DNA of 64,000 nt from Acidobacteriaceae bacterium (GTDB lineage: Bacteria; Acidobacteriota; Terriglobia; Terriglobales; Acidobacteriaceae), in NCBI GenBank assembly GCA_028283655.1, contig JAPWKE010000003.1:2418001-2482000 (forward strand). Direction: 5' to 3'. Made by a program: the position numbers and the translations under genes. The notes beneath the pieces are model-generated. The model was not told where the DNA came from. It saw only the letters and a program-made list of their open reading frames with translations, and did not search any database. Below, piece by piece: positions 52,612 to 62,820 of this stretch. The stretch's first letter is position 1, and every line of letters begins with the position of its first letter.

Positions 52612-53744
52612 ACCTTCTGACTGAAGCCCGTTTGGCCCGAGATTTCGCCTGGAAGTTGAGGAGCGTGGGCTGAGCCCTCTTTCAGTACGAAATCGCTGGT
52701 GGGCAGGATGCGTGTCGTCGGGAAGGCTTCGGGGTACTTTTCGCGGATGAAGTGAATCATCTTCTCGCGGACGTCGCAGCGCAGGTCGAAGTTCTTGCCG
52801 GAGTCGGTGGAGCTCATGAGGCAGCGGACCTCCATGGTGCGTTCGGAGAGGTTTGTTACCTGCAGGCCGAGCACCTTGCCGTCCCAGAGCGGATGCGGCT
52901 TGACGATGCGGTCGAGTTCGGCGCGAAGGTCGTCGACCGGAACAGCGTAATCGACATAGAGAAACGATGTGCCCATGATGTCTGAGCTTTCGCGCGTCCA
53001 GTTCACGAACGAGTTTTCGATGAACCAGCTGAGCGGCACGATCAGACGGCGCAGATCCCAGATTTTGATGACGACGTAGGTGGTGGTGATCTCTTCGATC
53101 TTGCCCCACTCGCCCTGCACGACGACGACGTCATCGAGGCGGATGGGTTCGCTGAGGGCGATCTGCATGCCAGCGAGGAAGTTCGAGGCACTCGACTTGG
53201 CGGCGGTGGCGAGCAGCAAAGAAGCGACTCCGGCGGAGGCCAGAAGGCCCGAGCCGTACTGCCAGATACGCGGGTCGTTGAACGTCCAGAGCAGAGCGCC
53301 CGCGGTGAGCACGATCACCATGCCGATGGCCATGCGGCGGAAGACGTGGAACTGCGTATGCACACGGCGCGCACGCATATTGTTCTCAGCGTTGAGGTCG
53401 TACTTGCGGAGGAAGAGGCCCTCCCCCACGTAGACGCAGCCGACCGCGAACCAACCGAGGCTGGCGACGATCGCCATCAGAAGCCAGTGGTGAACGGTGG
53501 TATCAACTTTATCTGACAGCCCGGGGATGAGCGGCAGGGTGACGGAGACGCAAGTAAGCAGAAAGATCGCTCGAGCCGGACGTCCGAGGTTTTTCTGGAT
53601 GCCGAGCCCCAGGCCTACGGTCTGGGCTTCTTTCCGCCGTAGCAGGCGGAAGAGAACATAGTGCACTACGTTGGCCAGCACGATGGCCGCGCAGAAGACA
53701 AACACCACCAGATACCAGCGGTGCGGGGAGTGAATTCCTAGCAT
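52608..53744 (-). CDS. Mechanosensitive channel, MscS family
   Basis: A 378-aa inner-membrane protein. Four hydrophobic segments precede the pore-lining region GVASLLLATAAKSSASNFLAGMQIAL and the beta domain starting IRLDDVVVVQGEWGKIEEIT with the family motif VIKIWDLRRLIVPLSWFIEN. The C-terminal soluble domain is the usual MscS alpha/beta vestibule. It should open on membrane tension during osmotic downshock, or act as a smaller conductance channel. The N-terminal hydrophobic extension makes it longer than E. coli MscS (286 aa). Confidence 0.9.
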   Translation of the reverse strand: MLGIHSPHRWYLVVFVFCAAIVLANVVHYVLFRLLRRKEAQTVGLGLGIQKNLGRPARAIFLLTCVSVTLPLIPGLSDKVDTTVHHWLLMAIVASLGWFAVGCVYVGEGLFLRKYDLNAENNMRARRVHTQFHVFRRMAIGMVIVLTAGALLWTFNDPRIWQYGSGLLASAGVASLLLATAAKSSASNFLAGMQIALSEPIRLDDVVVVQGEWGKIEEITTTYVVIKIWDLRRLIVPLSWFIENSFVNWTRESSDIMGTSFLYVDYAVPVDDLRAELDRIVKPHPLWDGKVLGLQVTNLSERTMEVRCLMSSTDSGKNFDLRCDVREKMIHFIREKYPEAFPTTRILPTSDFVLKEGSAHAPQLPGEISGQTGFSQKV

Positions 53745-53898
53745 TCACAACTCCTCTTCTTTATTCGGTTATGGCTTCCGAGAGCGCGCCCGTACCCACT
53801 GCACGAGCCGCAAAGTGTCGCTTCACGGTTAGAAGCCTTTACGGGGCGAACAGCTGCCTGAACCTTCTGCCAAAGTTGGGACATCTATACTTTTAGCT

Positions 53899-55464
53899 AT
53901 GTCGCAGACTGCCTTTCCTTCCACACTCGGCCAACTGAAGCTCGATCCTCGATTTACGCCCGAACGCGTCAACCGCAGCGTAAAGGACGAGCTTCGCGAC
54001 AACCTGATTGTGCGTCTGCGCGAGACTGCGCCGGGCGGCAAAAAGGCTGGTGAATCACTTTTCCCCGGCATCGTCGGCTATGACGACACGGTCGTTCCGC
54101 AAGTGGTGAACGCGCTGCTGTCGCGCCACAACTTCATTCTGCTGGGACTGCGTGGGCAGGCGAAGTCGCGCATTCTGCGCTCGCTGACGACGCTGCTCGA
54201 TGCGCAGGTGCCGTATGTTGCAGGCAGTGAGCTGCGCGATAACCCGTACCAGCCGCTGAGCAAGTTCTCGCGCGACCTGATTGCTTCGCTGGGCGACGAT
54301 ACGCCGATCGCATGGATGACGCCGAACGACCGCTACATTGAAAAGCTGGCCACTCCGGACGTGACGGTTGCCGATCTGATCGGTGACGTGGACCCGATCA
54401 AGGCGGCGCGCAGCGGCCATGAGCTGGGCAGCGAGCTAACGATGCACTACGGCCTTCTGCCGCGTGCGAACCGCGGCATCTTCGCGATCAATGAAGTGCC
54501 CGATCTCGCCGGCAAGATTCAGGTTTCGCTCTTCAACATCATGCAGGAAGGCGACGTCCAGATTAAGGGCTACCCGGTTCGCCTGGAGCTTGATGTGGCG
54601 ATCGTGTTCTCCGCCAACCCGGAGGATTACACGGCGCGCGGCAAGATTGTGACGCCGCTGAAGGACCGTATCGGCTCGGAGATCCGCACGCACTATCCTG
54701 AGTCGCTCGATGAGGCGATCTCGATCACCGAGCAGGAGGCGTGGACGGCACGCACCTATGCGCCGGGCGAAGAGGCGATCTCGAACATCGAGATTCCGTT
54801 CTACATCCGCCAGATCGTGGAAGGCATTGCGTTCTCCGCACGCGACGACAAGAAGGTCGACAAGCGGTCGGGTGTTTCGCAGCGTCTACCAATCTCTGTG
54901 ATGGAGCTGGTGGTGTCGAATGCGGAGCGCCGTGCGCTGCTGCATGGCGAGTCGCTGGTGGTGCCGCGAGTGGGCGACATCTTCGCTGCGCTGCCGGGCA
55001 TTACGGGCAAGATCGAGTTGGAGTACGAAGGCGAGATGAAGGGCGCGGATCAGGTGATCCGAGATATCATCCGCCAGTCTGTCGCGGCGACGTATGACAG
55101 CTACTTCACGGACATGAACACGCAGCAGATTGAGCAGTGGTTCAACCTGGGTGGGCAAATCGAGTTGAACGACAAGCAGTCTGCAGCTTCGGTGCATAAG
55201 TCGATGCAGGAGATTCAGGGGCTGTTCGATAAGCTGGGTCCGCTGAAGCTGAAGCAGCGTTCGCCGAGCGAACACCTTGTGTCCGCTGCGGAGTTCCTAC
55301 TGGAAGGGCTGACGGCGCACAAGAAGATTTCGCGCTCGGAGGGCCGTACGTTTACAGCGGGCGAGAAGAAGCGTCGGAACGAGGATGCGTCGCAAGCTGC
55401 AGAGCGGCTGCGCGAACGCGAGCAGGAGAAGGCGTTCAACCGGACGCGCCGGGGCTTCAACTAG
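53899..55464 (+). CDS. ChlI/MoxR-like AAA+ ATPase
   Basis: A 521-aa AAA+ protein related to magnesium-chelatase subunit I and MoxR ATPases. The P-loop is [18 protein letters not shown] (Lys89), with Ala in place of the usual Gly before Lys. Walker B reads [11 protein letters not shown], with Asn at the usual Asp. An [20 protein letters not shown] block carries the sensor/Arg-finger region, and the C-terminal part is helical. ChlI-type ATPases remodel substrates together with a VWA-domain partner; the likely partner here is the gene at 61355. A terminator follows. Confidence 0.82.
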   Translation: MSQTAFPSTLGQLKLDPRFTPERVNRSVKDELRDNLIVRLRETAPGGKKAGESLFPGIVGYDDTVVPQVVNALLSRHNFILLGLRGQAKSRILRSLTTLLDAQVPYVAGSELRDNPYQPLSKFSRDLIASLGDDTPIAWMTPNDRYIEKLATPDVTVADLIGDVDPIKAARSGHELGSELTMHYGLLPRANRGIFAINEVPDLAGKIQVSLFNIMQEGDVQIKGYPVRLELDVAIVFSANPEDYTARGKIVTPLKDRIGSEIRTHYPESLDEAISITEQEAWTARTYAPGEEAISNIEIPFYIRQIVEGIAFSARDDKKVDKRSGVSQRLPISVMELVVSNAERRALLHGESLVVPRVGDIFAALPGITGKIELEYEGEMKGADQVIRDIIRQSVAATYDSYFTDMNTQQIEQWFNLGGQIELNDKQSAASVHKSMQEIQGLFDKLGPLKLKQRSPSEHLVSAAEFLLEGLTAHKKISRSEGRTFTAGEKKRRNEDASQAAERLREREQEKAFNRTRRGFN

Positions 55465-55485
55465 ACCGTTTCCACCACGGAACAA

Positions 55486-55525
55486 AAACGCAAAGAGGCG
55501 GCCCAGGGCTGCCTCTTTTGCGTTT
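55486..55525 (+). terminator. Terminator of the ChlI/MoxR-like gene
   Basis: AAACGCAAAGAGGC (55486-55499) pairs with GCCTCTTTTGCGTTT (55511-55525) with a single bulged T. It lies 22 nt after the stop codon. Confidence 0.75.
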
Positions 55526-55690
55526 CAAGATGCTCTATTTCCAGACGACGATCAAAAGAGAGCTTCGACAGAATCTTTACATTCCTCTCGCGGACAAGTG
55601 TTGTTTTGCAGGCGTATATTCGTGGCGCACGCCGGGAAACGAGCCGGTTTCGCGACGCGCATACGTTTGGCAAAGGAGCACGTCAGCATC

Positions 55691-57214
55691 ATGGCAACCG
55701 CATCGATTCCCTCCCCCGCACAAAGCATTCCCGGACTTCGCGAGCGCTACGACAACTACATCGGTGGTCGTTGGGCTGCGCCAAAAGCTGGTCGGTACTT
55801 CGATAACGTCACGCCGGTCACCGGCGAAGTTCTCTGCCAGATTGCACGCTCCGACGCGCAGGACATAGAACTGGCACTGGATGCAGCCCACGCCGCCGCA
55901 CCCGCATGGGGACGCACCTCTGTCGCAGACCGTGCGCGTACGCTGGAGCGGATCGCCCAGCGCATGGAAGACAATCTAGAGCTGATTGCGACCGTCGAAA
56001 CCTGGGACAATGGCAAGCCGATTCGCGAGACGATGGCGGCCGATATCCCGCTAGCGATTGACCACTTCCGCTATTTCGCGGGCTGCATTCGCGCACAGGA
56101 AGGCGGCATCTCCGAGATCGACAACGATACGGTCGCGTATCACTTCCATGAACCGCTGGGCGTGGTCGGCCAGATCATTCCGTGGAACTTTCCGATTCTG
56201 ATGGCGACGTGGAAGCTTGCACCTGCGCTGGCTGCAGGCAACGCCGTTGTGCTGAAGCCAGCAGAGCAGACGCCGCTTTCGATCCTTGTGCTGATGGGGC
56301 TGATTGAAGACATTCTGCCTGCGGGAGTGCTGAACATTGTGAACGGTTTTGGCCTGGAAGCAGGCAAGCCGCTCGCCTCCAATCCGCGCATTCGCAAGAT
56401 CGCATTCACCGGCGAAACGACGACGGGCAGACTGATCATGCAGTATGCCTCGCAGAACATTATCCCCGTAACGCTGGAGCTTGGCGGCAAAAGCCCGAAC
56501 ATCTTCTTCGCCGACGTGTTGAATGAAGATGATGCGTTCTTCGACAAAGCGCTTGAAGGCTTTGCGATGTTTGCGTTGAACCAGGGCGAAGTTTGCACCT
56601 GCCCTTCGCGTGCGCTGATTCAGCAGTCTGTTTATGAGCGTTTTATGGAGCGGGCGATCAAACGCGTCGAAGCAATCAAGCAGGGATCGCCGCTGGACAA
56701 GGTCACGATGATTGGTGCGCAGGCATCTTCAGAGCAGATGGAGAAGATTCTTTCTTACATCGATATCGGCAAGCAGGAGGGTGCGAAGGTGCTGACCGGC
56801 GGCGCACGCAATGTGCTGGAAGGCCAATTGGCAAAGGGCTTTTATGTGCAACCGACGATCTTTGAAGGCAACAACAAGATGCGCGTCTTCCAGGAAGAGA
56901 TCTTTGGGCCGGTGGTTTCGGTGACGACGTTCAAGGATGAAGAGGAAGCACTCGCGATTGCCAACGACACGCTCTATGGGCTGGGTGCAGGTGTGTGGAC
57001 GCGCGACATCAACCGCGCGTATCGCTTCGGTCATGAGATTCAGGCCGGTCGCGTATGGACGAACTGTTATCACGCCTACCCTGCGCACGCAGCGTTTGGC
57101 GGATATAAGCAGTCGGGCATCGGGCGTGAAAACCACAAGATGATGCTCGAGCATTATCAGCAGACGAAGAACATGCTCGTCAGCTATAGCCCGAACAAGC
57201 TCGGCTTCTTCTAG
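55691..57214 (+). CDS. Acetaldehyde dehydrogenase-type ALDH (AldB/AcoD group)
   Basis: A 507-aa NAD-dependent aldehyde dehydrogenase. Landmarks are [44 protein letters not shown] with the general-base Glu, and the nucleophilic Cys in [15 protein letters not shown]. The [12 protein letters not shown] and [15 protein letters not shown] blocks are typical of AldB/AcoD enzymes oxidising acetaldehyde or chloroacetaldehyde. ATG 55691 gives the family start; the frame runs back to 55385 but passes through the terminator. The DUF779 gene follows, as is common for this group. Confidence 0.92.
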   Translation: MATASIPSPAQSIPGLRERYDNYIGGRWAAPKAGRYFDNVTPVTGEVLCQIARSDAQDIELALDAAHAAAPAWGRTSVADRARTLERIAQRMEDNLELIATVETWDNGKPIRETMAADIPLAIDHFRYFAGCIRAQEGGISEIDNDTVAYHFHEPLGVVGQIIPWNFPILMATWKLAPALAAGNAVVLKPAEQTPLSILVLMGLIEDILPAGVLNIVNGFGLEAGKPLASNPRIRKIAFTGETTTGRLIMQYASQNIIPVTLELGGKSPNIFFADVLNEDDAFFDKALEGFAMFALNQGEVCTCPSRALIQQSVYERFMERAIKRVEAIKQGSPLDKVTMIGAQASSEQMEKILSYIDIGKQEGAKVLTGGARNVLEGQLAKGFYVQPTIFEGNNKMRVFQEEIFGPVVSVTTFKDEEEALAIANDTLYGLGAGVWTRDINRAYRFGHEIQAGRVWTNCYHAYPAHAAFGGYKQSGIGRENHKMMLEHYQQTKNMLVSYSPNKLGFF

Positions 57215-57283
57215 AGCGCAACGCAGGACAGGGCTGGAGGAGCCGAGTGCGTCTCCAGCCCCCAACGTTAAAGGTCAAAGCTT

Positions 57284-57676
57284 ATGAGCGATTGCGCGAT
57301 TGAGGTTCCGATTCAAGTGCAGATGACGCCTGCTGCGAGTGCACTGCTGCGCAAACTCATCACGCAACATGGGCCTGTGCTGTTTCATCAGTCAGGCGGA
57401 TGCTGCGATGGCTCTTCGCCGATGTGCTATCCGCGGCAAGAGTTTCTTGTGGGCGATCACGATGTGCTGCTAGGCACACTGGAGGAAGGCACTCCGTTCT
57501 ATATCTCCGCGCCGCAGTTTGAGTACTGGAAGCATACGCAGCTTACCGTCGATGTTGTGCCGGGGCGCGGAGGAATGTTCTCGCTGGAGAACCCGGAGGA
57601 GTTGCGCTTCCTGATTCGCTCGCGAGTGTTTCGCGAGGAAGAGATTGCAGCACTGCGCAACGCCGGGCGAATCTAA
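57284..57676 (+). CDS. DUF779 protein next to the aldehyde dehydrogenase
   Basis: A 130-aa DUF779 protein. The conserved region is LFHQSGGCCDGSSPMCYP, with three Cys, followed by GTPFYISAPQFEYWKHTQLT. DUF779 genes often sit beside AldB/AcoD-type aldehyde dehydrogenases; their role is unknown. It lies 69 bp after the dehydrogenase and 12 bp before the alginate lyase gene. Confidence 0.87.
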   Translation: MSDCAIEVPIQVQMTPAASALLRKLITQHGPVLFHQSGGCCDGSSPMCYPRQEFLVGDHDVLLGTLEEGTPFYISAPQFEYWKHTQLTVDVVPGRGGMFSLENPEELRFLIRSRVFREEEIAALRNAGRI

Positions 57677-57688
57677 CGTACGAGGAGT

Positions 57689-58780
57689 ATGCTGATCGAC
57701 AACATGCGAATCGCTGCTCTCCTCGCCACTCTAGCCGTTACCGCTTCCACCGCCCACGCGATCAATAGCAAGGCCTCCCTTGTCGACGTGGCGAAGCAGC
57801 CTGCAGTGCTTGCACGTCATGCAGAGCTTGCGCCCGTGCTGGCCAAGCTTTATCACTGCTCGGCGACGTCGCTGATTCCTTCGCCGATTGGCCGTATGGA
57901 GATTCCGCATCACTATCTGAACGGATCGAGCGGCCCGACGAACCCCGCGGAGCATGCAGCTACTGAGACTTACATCCACTTTGAATCGCGCGTAACCGCA
58001 GGGATGAATCGCTACCTCGCCACCGGCGATCAAGCCGAGGCCAACTGCGCGCTGGAGCAACTGGATGCCTGGGCCAAAGGCGATGCACTGCTGAATTACG
58101 ATCCGACGGACAGCTCGCAGGCCTGGTACCAGAGCGAGTGGACATTGGCTTCAGTAGGCGTTGCGATGACCGTGCTCGTGAACGATCCGAAGCTCGATCC
58201 AGCTGCGGTGCAACGGGTGACTGCGTGGCTTGATAAAGCGACGAATAAGCTGGTCAGCTTTGAGCGTCCGGGCAAGGACAACAACAATCACCATTACTGG
58301 CGCGGACAGGCTGCGATGAGCGTAGGCATTGTGGCCAAGGACAAGAAGCTTTATGACTTTGGTGTGACCACCTACAAGCAGGCTGTTGCTGATATCGACG
58401 AACGTGGCGCGTTCCCGAAGGAGATGGCGCGGCATGAGAACGCGATCCACTATCAGGCGTTCGCACTGCAACCGCTGATGATTATTGCTCAGCTTGCCAG
58501 CCGACAGGGTGACGACCTCTTCACCTACTCCGCGAATGGACGCAGCATTCGCGACGCCGTAGTTTTCCTCGGCAAGGCAGTCGATGATCCTTCGCTGGTG
58601 AAGCCTTATACGAGCGATCCGCAGAAGATGGGCTTCAGGAACGGCGACCTTGCTGTGATGGCGTTTTACGTGACGCGGTTTGGTACGCAAGGCTTGTCCA
58701 CGGCCATCGTCAAGGCTGCGGCCGAACCCTCGTTCACCTCCCGCAGCGGCGGCGACATGCTGCTTTTCACCACCAAATAG
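57689..58780 (+). CDS. Secreted alginate lyase, PL5 (AlgL) family
   Basis: A 363-aa exported lyase of the (alpha/alpha) toroid fold. The signal peptide runs to TAHA. Catalytic blocks are GKDNNNHHYWRGQAAM (Asn200, His201) and FPKEMARHENAIHYQAFALQ, which carries the Arg and Tyr; both correspond to the AlgL signature. AlgL cleaves mannuronate-rich alginate by beta-elimination in the periplasm; related enzymes attack other polyuronates. The start is ATG 57689 or 57704; GAGGAG is too close to the first. It follows DUF779 by 12 bp. Confidence 0.82.
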   Translation: MLIDNMRIAALLATLAVTASTAHAINSKASLVDVAKQPAVLARHAELAPVLAKLYHCSATSLIPSPIGRMEIPHHYLNGSSGPTNPAEHAATETYIHFESRVTAGMNRYLATGDQAEANCALEQLDAWAKGDALLNYDPTDSSQAWYQSEWTLASVGVAMTVLVNDPKLDPAAVQRVTAWLDKATNKLVSFERPGKDNNNHHYWRGQAAMSVGIVAKDKKLYDFGVTTYKQAVADIDERGAFPKEMARHENAIHYQAFALQPLMIIAQLASRQGDDLFTYSANGRSIRDAVVFLGKAVDDPSLVKPYTSDPQKMGFRNGDLAVMAFYVTRFGTQGLSTAIVKAAAEPSFTSRSGGDMLLFTTK

Positions 58781-58801
58781 AAGGCACGGACAGGCTGGAA
58801 A

Positions 58802-58826
58802 TTATTTACATTGAATCCGTAAATAA
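58802..58826. promoter_or_regulatory. Operator-like inverted repeat
   Basis: TTATTTAC (58802-58809) and GTAAATAA (58819-58826) form a perfect 8-bp inverted repeat with a 9-bp spacer. The form resembles TetR-type operators. It lies between the alginate lyase stop and the membrane protein, and no regulator gene is nearby. Confidence 0.55.
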
Positions 58827-58882
58827 AAGCTAATATGGGACTTAGCTTCCGCCTCACAATTCAGAAAAGACTGCGAGACACC

Positions 58883-59602
58883 ATGGTCACTGTGGTTGCG
58901 CGTCCGGTAATGAAGCGTGCTGATGATATTTTCTTCACCAGCCTGTCCGTCCTCATGCTGCTCATCGTAGTCGTTGGCTTTGCGCCGAGCTACTTCCTCA
59001 AAGGCGCAGTCTTTGCTCATCTTCCGAGCCTGCTGGTTCATCTGCATGGCGCGGTGTTTTCGGCGTGGATCATCCTGCTCCCGATCCAGTCATGGCTTGT
59101 TGCAGCGAACAACATCCGGCTCCATCGAAAGCTTGGCGTGCTGGGTGCGGTGATCGCCGGACTAATGGTTGTATTTGGCGTGATGGCTCCGTTTGGTACA
59201 TTGCGCCGCGGTGCAACGGTACCGCCGTTCTTCACACCAGCGTCGTTTCTTATCGACAACGTCATCGGCATGATTCTCTTCGGCGCGTTTGTGGCCGTGG
59301 CGATCTGGCAGCGCAATAACCGCAAAGTTCACAAGCGGCTCATCCTCATCGCAAGCACAATGCTGATGCCTCCGCCACTTTCCCGCATTGTGTTCATGCA
59401 GCATCACTCTGCACTGATCGGGCTGATTCCACTGGGGATGATTGTCGCGATCTTTGTCTTCGACCTTTTCACGTGGAGGCGTCCGCTGCTCGTAACCATG
59501 ATCGGCGGATTGATCTTCGTGGGCTCGCAGCCAGTGATGGACGTAGCGACGCGAAGCTCTTTTGGGCAAAGGTTGACCGTGTGGGCGCAGCATCATCCTT
59601 GA
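58883..59602 (+). CDS. Seven-helix membrane protein of unknown function
   Basis: A 239-aa integral membrane protein with six or seven hydrophobic helices (e.g. SLSVLMLLIVVVGFAPSYFL, AGLMVVFGVMAPFG, LIPLGMIVAIFVFDLFTW). Recurrent histidines in LLVHLHGAVFSAWIILLPIQ, NIRLHRKLGVLGAVI and NNRKVHKRLILIAS recall DUF2306-like and cytochrome-b561-like heme-handling proteins, but this is weak. The start is uncertain: ATG 58883 is used because ATG 58835 lies only 8 bp from the inverted repeat. Confidence 0.65.
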   Translation: MVTVVARPVMKRADDIFFTSLSVLMLLIVVVGFAPSYFLKGAVFAHLPSLLVHLHGAVFSAWIILLPIQSWLVAANNIRLHRKLGVLGAVIAGLMVVFGVMAPFGTLRRGATVPPFFTPASFLIDNVIGMILFGAFVAVAIWQRNNRKVHKRLILIASTMLMPPPLSRIVFMQHHSALIGLIPLGMIVAIFVFDLFTWRRPLLVTMIGGLIFVGSQPVMDVATRSSFGQRLTVWAQHHP

Positions 59603-59625
59603 TGGCGCACGTTGCCAGAAACGAG

Positions 59626-59669
59626 AAAGGCCCGGTATCGCGAGTGCGACGACCGGGCCTTTTCTCTTT
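59626..59669. terminator. Bidirectional terminator
   Basis: An 11-bp stem (59626-59636 with 59652-59662) with a 15-nt loop is followed on the plus strand by TTCTCTTT. It lies between the convergent membrane protein and BPL_N genes. Confidence 0.8.
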
Positions 59670-59682
59670 GGCTGCGTGAACG

Positions 59683-60453
59683 TTATCGCCGCTTGGCGAC
59701 CCACTCGACTGCGCCGCGCACCATGTCTTCGTGTCCGAACGACTGCTCAGGGTGAGGCGAGATGACGAAGACACGACCATCGCCGAACGTGCCGCTTGCC
59801 AGGGCCGTGGTGCCGATCATCACGCCGTGCGGAGCGCCCTTCAGAGCGACTTCGCTATCGAACGTTGCGACAGTGGTGTACGGCGGCAGGCTCTTGTCAT
59901 CGTACGGAGCCAGCAACGGGCCCTGGTGATACATCACGATGGGCTTGTCGTTCTTCTCGCCAATCTGCTGCTTGCCTTCCTTCGTGAAGCCGAGTTCGAC
60001 ATCACCACGGCCACGCGCCCAATGCTCGCGGTCCACGACCTGAGCGTTCAGAATCTTCAGCTGGTAGTCCTTATCTGCTGCAGCGAGGTACGCTCCGGCG
60101 CAGATGCCGAGGTAACCGCCGCCACCACGCACAAACTTGCGAATTTCTTCGCGACCTGCGGGTTCGAGCTGCGCAGCCTGCGCCTTCGAACCACCACCGC
60201 CCTGCACGATAACGTCGAAGTCCTTCAGCGCGCCGGCGCGGATCTGCTCAGCCGTTACGTTGGTCAACTGATAATGCTCAGGATCGCTGCCGAAGACGCG
60301 CTCAAAGTCGCGCGGGGTGCGCGGGCTTCCCTTGTCGTCATACACCGCGATGCGAATCGGCACAGGCTTCTTCGCAGGAACGTCCTGCGCTACGGCTCCG
60401 CCCACACAGACACACATCAATACCGCCGCTACCAACAGCTTCTTCAAAGACAT
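59683..60453 (-). CDS. Exported BPL_N/class I glutamine amidotransferase-like protein
   Basis: A 256-aa exported protein with signal peptide (MSLKKLLVAAVLMCVCVGGAV). The mature domain is of the type found at the N-terminus of eukaryotic biotin-protein ligase and in DJ-1/PfpI-like proteins: RIAVYDDKGSPR, DVIVQGGGGSKAQ, FVRGGGGYLGICAGAYLAA with the nucleophile-elbow Cys, and ISPHPEQSFGHED with a His. It might be a periplasmic amidase or hydrolase; the substrate is unknown. It is monocistronic between two plus-strand genes. Confidence 0.75.
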   Translation of the reverse strand: MSLKKLLVAAVLMCVCVGGAVAQDVPAKKPVPIRIAVYDDKGSPRTPRDFERVFGSDPEHYQLTNVTAEQIRAGALKDFDVIVQGGGGSKAQAAQLEPAGREEIRKFVRGGGGYLGICAGAYLAAADKDYQLKILNAQVVDREHWARGRGDVELGFTKEGKQQIGEKNDKPIVMYHQGPLLAPYDDKSLPPYTTVATFDSEVALKGAPHGVMIGTTALASGTFGDGRVFVISPHPEQSFGHEDMVRGAVEWVAKRR

Positions 60454-60564
60454 CTCTCCCTGCTTGAAAATCTGCTCTTACGCTACGCTGTTTTGCAGCC
60501 CATGTCGGCATCGAAAATGTTTATAACTATCGCAAATTCGATTGACGTTTCTTATGCTTAAGAC

Positions 60565-61239
60565 ATGAGCACGAACAATACTCGCAGCGTCTTCGAAGCT
60601 ACCGCCGCCACCTATGATCACGACCGGATGAAGCTGATCCCGGGCTATGAGCGTTTTTATGCCGCCGCGCTGGCGCTGGTTCCTGGCGAGGCGCTCACGA
60701 TTGTCGATCTCGGCGCAGGCTCCGGGCTCTTCTCCGCCATGCTGTACGCGGCGTTCCCGAACGCAGAGCTTTACCTCGTGGATTTTTCGACGAACATGCT
60801 GGAACTGGCGAAGAAGCGGCTGGGTGAGTCGCCGCGTGTGCACTATGTGCTCGCGGATTACAGCACCGAGGCCCTGCCCACGGATGCGGACGCTATTGTT
60901 TCGGCTCTCTCCATCCATCATCTGGAGGACGACGCAAAGCAGGCGTTGCTGCCTCGTATTCTCGCGGCGCTGCGCCCTGGGGGAGTTTTTGTGAACGCCG
61001 ACCACATCGCCGGGCCCACGCCTGAGGCTGAAGAGATCTATCAGCAGCGGTGGCTAGCCGCGATTCGCGAGGACGGGGCGACCGAGCAGCAGATCAGCGA
61101 CTCGCTCTTCCGCCAACAGGAGGACCGACGTTCGCCGGTGGCTGAGCAGCTTGGCTGGATCGCGGCAGCGGGCTTTGCGGACGTCGATTGCTGGCATAAG
61201 GACAACTCGTTTGCGGTAATGACCGGAATTCGCCCCTAA
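60565..61239 (+). CDS. Class I SAM-dependent methyltransferase
   Basis: A 224-aa methyltransferase with motif I TIVDLGAGSGLFSAML, motif II (ELYLVDFSTNMLELAKKRLG), VHYVLADYSTEAL and motif IV AIVSALSIHHLEDD, then RPGGVFVNADHIAG. Substrate class cannot be determined; similarity to UbiE-like or trans-aconitate methyltransferases is general. A hairpin follows, then the VWA-domain gene. Confidence 0.85.
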   Translation: MSTNNTRSVFEATAATYDHDRMKLIPGYERFYAAALALVPGEALTIVDLGAGSGLFSAMLYAAFPNAELYLVDFSTNMLELAKKRLGESPRVHYVLADYSTEALPTDADAIVSALSIHHLEDDAKQALLPRILAALRPGGVFVNADHIAGPTPEAEEIYQQRWLAAIREDGATEQQISDSLFRQQEDRRSPVAEQLGWIAAAGFADVDCWHKDNSFAVMTGIRP

Positions 61240-61245
61240 CGGCCA

Positions 61246-61297
61246 GATTCTTTAGGGCCAGATTGAGGTCAGGAAATGCCCTCTGGCCCAAAGAATC
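61246..61297 (+). terminator. Hairpin after the methyltransferase gene
   Basis: GATTCTTTAGGGCCAGA (61246-61262) pairs with TCTGGCCCAAAGAATC (61282-61297) apart from one bulged A. It lies just after the methyltransferase stop; no clear T tract follows. Confidence 0.6.
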
Positions 61298-61354
61298 CTC
61301 ATAGCGGCGAAAGCGTCTTATCCTTATAAGCAGAGCAGAGAGGACGCCCACCGC

Positions 61355-62581
61355 ATGAAACTGACACGCTATACCCGCTTCAATGGTGACCTGTCCACGA
61401 GCTTCGACCTCGAGGACCTCATGCAGTCGCTCTCCGACTTCCTGCTCGACTCCGGTTTTCAGGACCCGTTTTCTCCGTTTGCCAATGATGGCGAACAGAC
61501 GATGGAGAACCTGCGGGATGCGATCAAGCAACAGTTGGACTCCGGCGAGCTGCTCGACGAAGACTCCCAGGACCAGTACGACCAGTTGCCGGACGAAGGC
61601 AAGGACGAACTCGTCGACAAGATTATTCAGCGCATGAAGGATGAGGCGTACCTCTCCGCTGAAGACCCCAGCGATGCGCAAGGCAAGGGCGAAACCGGTG
61701 AGGGTGAATCCTCAAAGTTCGAAGTGACGGACAAGGGGATGGACTTCCTCGGCTATAAGGCACTGCGAGAGTTGCTGGGCCCGCTGGGCAAAGCTTCGGC
61801 TGGACGCCACTCCACGCTTTACGAGGCTGCCGGTGTGGAGACCAACGGTTCGTCCAAGCCGTATGACTTTGGCGACTCGTTGAACCTCGACATTACGTCG
61901 ACGCTGAACAGCGTGTTTGCGCGCGAAGGGATGCCCGCAGACGGCAAGCTGAACCTGGAGTACAGCGATCTCCACGTCCACCAGTCGGACTTCTACTCAA
62001 GCTGTGCGACGGTTGTGCTGCTGGACTGCTCGCACTCGATGATTCTGTACGGCGAAGACCGCTTTACGCCTGCCAAGCGCGTGGCGATGGCTCTGTCACA
62101 CCTGATTCGCACGCAATATCCAGGCGACTCGATTGACCTGGTGCTCTTCCATGACTCGGCTGAGCATATTCCGATTCAGGAGCTTCCGCGCGTGAAGGTG
62201 GGGCCACACTACACAAACACCCGCGAGGGTCTGCGTGTGGCGCAGCGAATTCTGAAGCGCTCGTCGAAGGACATGAAGCAGATTGTGATGATTACCGACG
62301 GCAAGCCGTCGGCGCTGACGCTCGATGATGGTCGCATCTACAAGAATGCATTTGGGTTGGACCCGATCGTGATCGCCGAGACGCTTGAAGAAGTGAACCG
62401 CTGCAAACGGGCAAACATCATGATCAACACGTTCATGCTGACGGATGATTATCCGCTGGTGCAGTTCGTGCGGCAGGTTTCGGCGATGTGCAAGGGCAAA
62501 GCCTACTTCACGACTCCACAGACGCTGGGCAATTACCTGCTGATGGATTTCATGAGCCGCCGAGCGAAGCATATCAACTAG
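61355..62581 (+). CDS. VWA-domain protein, probable partner of the ChlI/MoxR-like ATPase
   Basis: A 408-aa protein. An acidic, helical N-terminal half (e.g. [37 protein letters not shown]) is followed by a von Willebrand A domain with the MIDAS motif [10 protein letters not shown] (DxSxS), conserved Thr region [14 protein letters not shown] and [15 protein letters not shown] proteins of this form work with ChlI/MoxR-type AAA+ ATPases in metal insertion or complex assembly. Its likely ATPase lies at 53899, about 6 kb away, rather than adjacent. An SD-like GAGGA lies before the ATG. Confidence 0.82.
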   Translation: MKLTRYTRFNGDLSTSFDLEDLMQSLSDFLLDSGFQDPFSPFANDGEQTMENLRDAIKQQLDSGELLDEDSQDQYDQLPDEGKDELVDKIIQRMKDEAYLSAEDPSDAQGKGETGEGESSKFEVTDKGMDFLGYKALRELLGPLGKASAGRHSTLYEAAGVETNGSSKPYDFGDSLNLDITSTLNSVFAREGMPADGKLNLEYSDLHVHQSDFYSSCATVVLLDCSHSMILYGEDRFTPAKRVAMALSHLIRTQYPGDSIDLVLFHDSAEHIPIQELPRVKVGPHYTNTREGLRVAQRILKRSSKDMKQIVMITDGKPSALTLDDGRIYKNAFGLDPIVIAETLEEVNRCKRANIMINTFMLTDDYPLVQFVRQVSAMCKGKAYFTTPQTLGNYLLMDFMSRRAKHIN

Positions 62582-62820
62582 TCCGCCAGCCACGTTGGAA
62601 CAGATATTGGAAGCACGATCAAAGTAAATCCAGCTTCATCGTAAAGCGATATTTATTTCCTTGCTAATCATGTACTTGAGCGTCATTCCTTGCATCAATA
62701 TCAGGTAGCATAAGCGTTTCAACCAGTCTTTATTGCTGTTACTGTGGCGCGCGGTGTCTTCATGCAGGGGCTGCACGTATTGCTTCTGAAGCCATCCGCA
62801 CAAATTCCCGGAGGCTCTTG

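Noticed and set aside
59162-59704. 180-codon minus-strand frame over the membrane protein and terminator
   Set aside because: It crosses a bidirectional terminator and is a shadow of the plus-strand gene.
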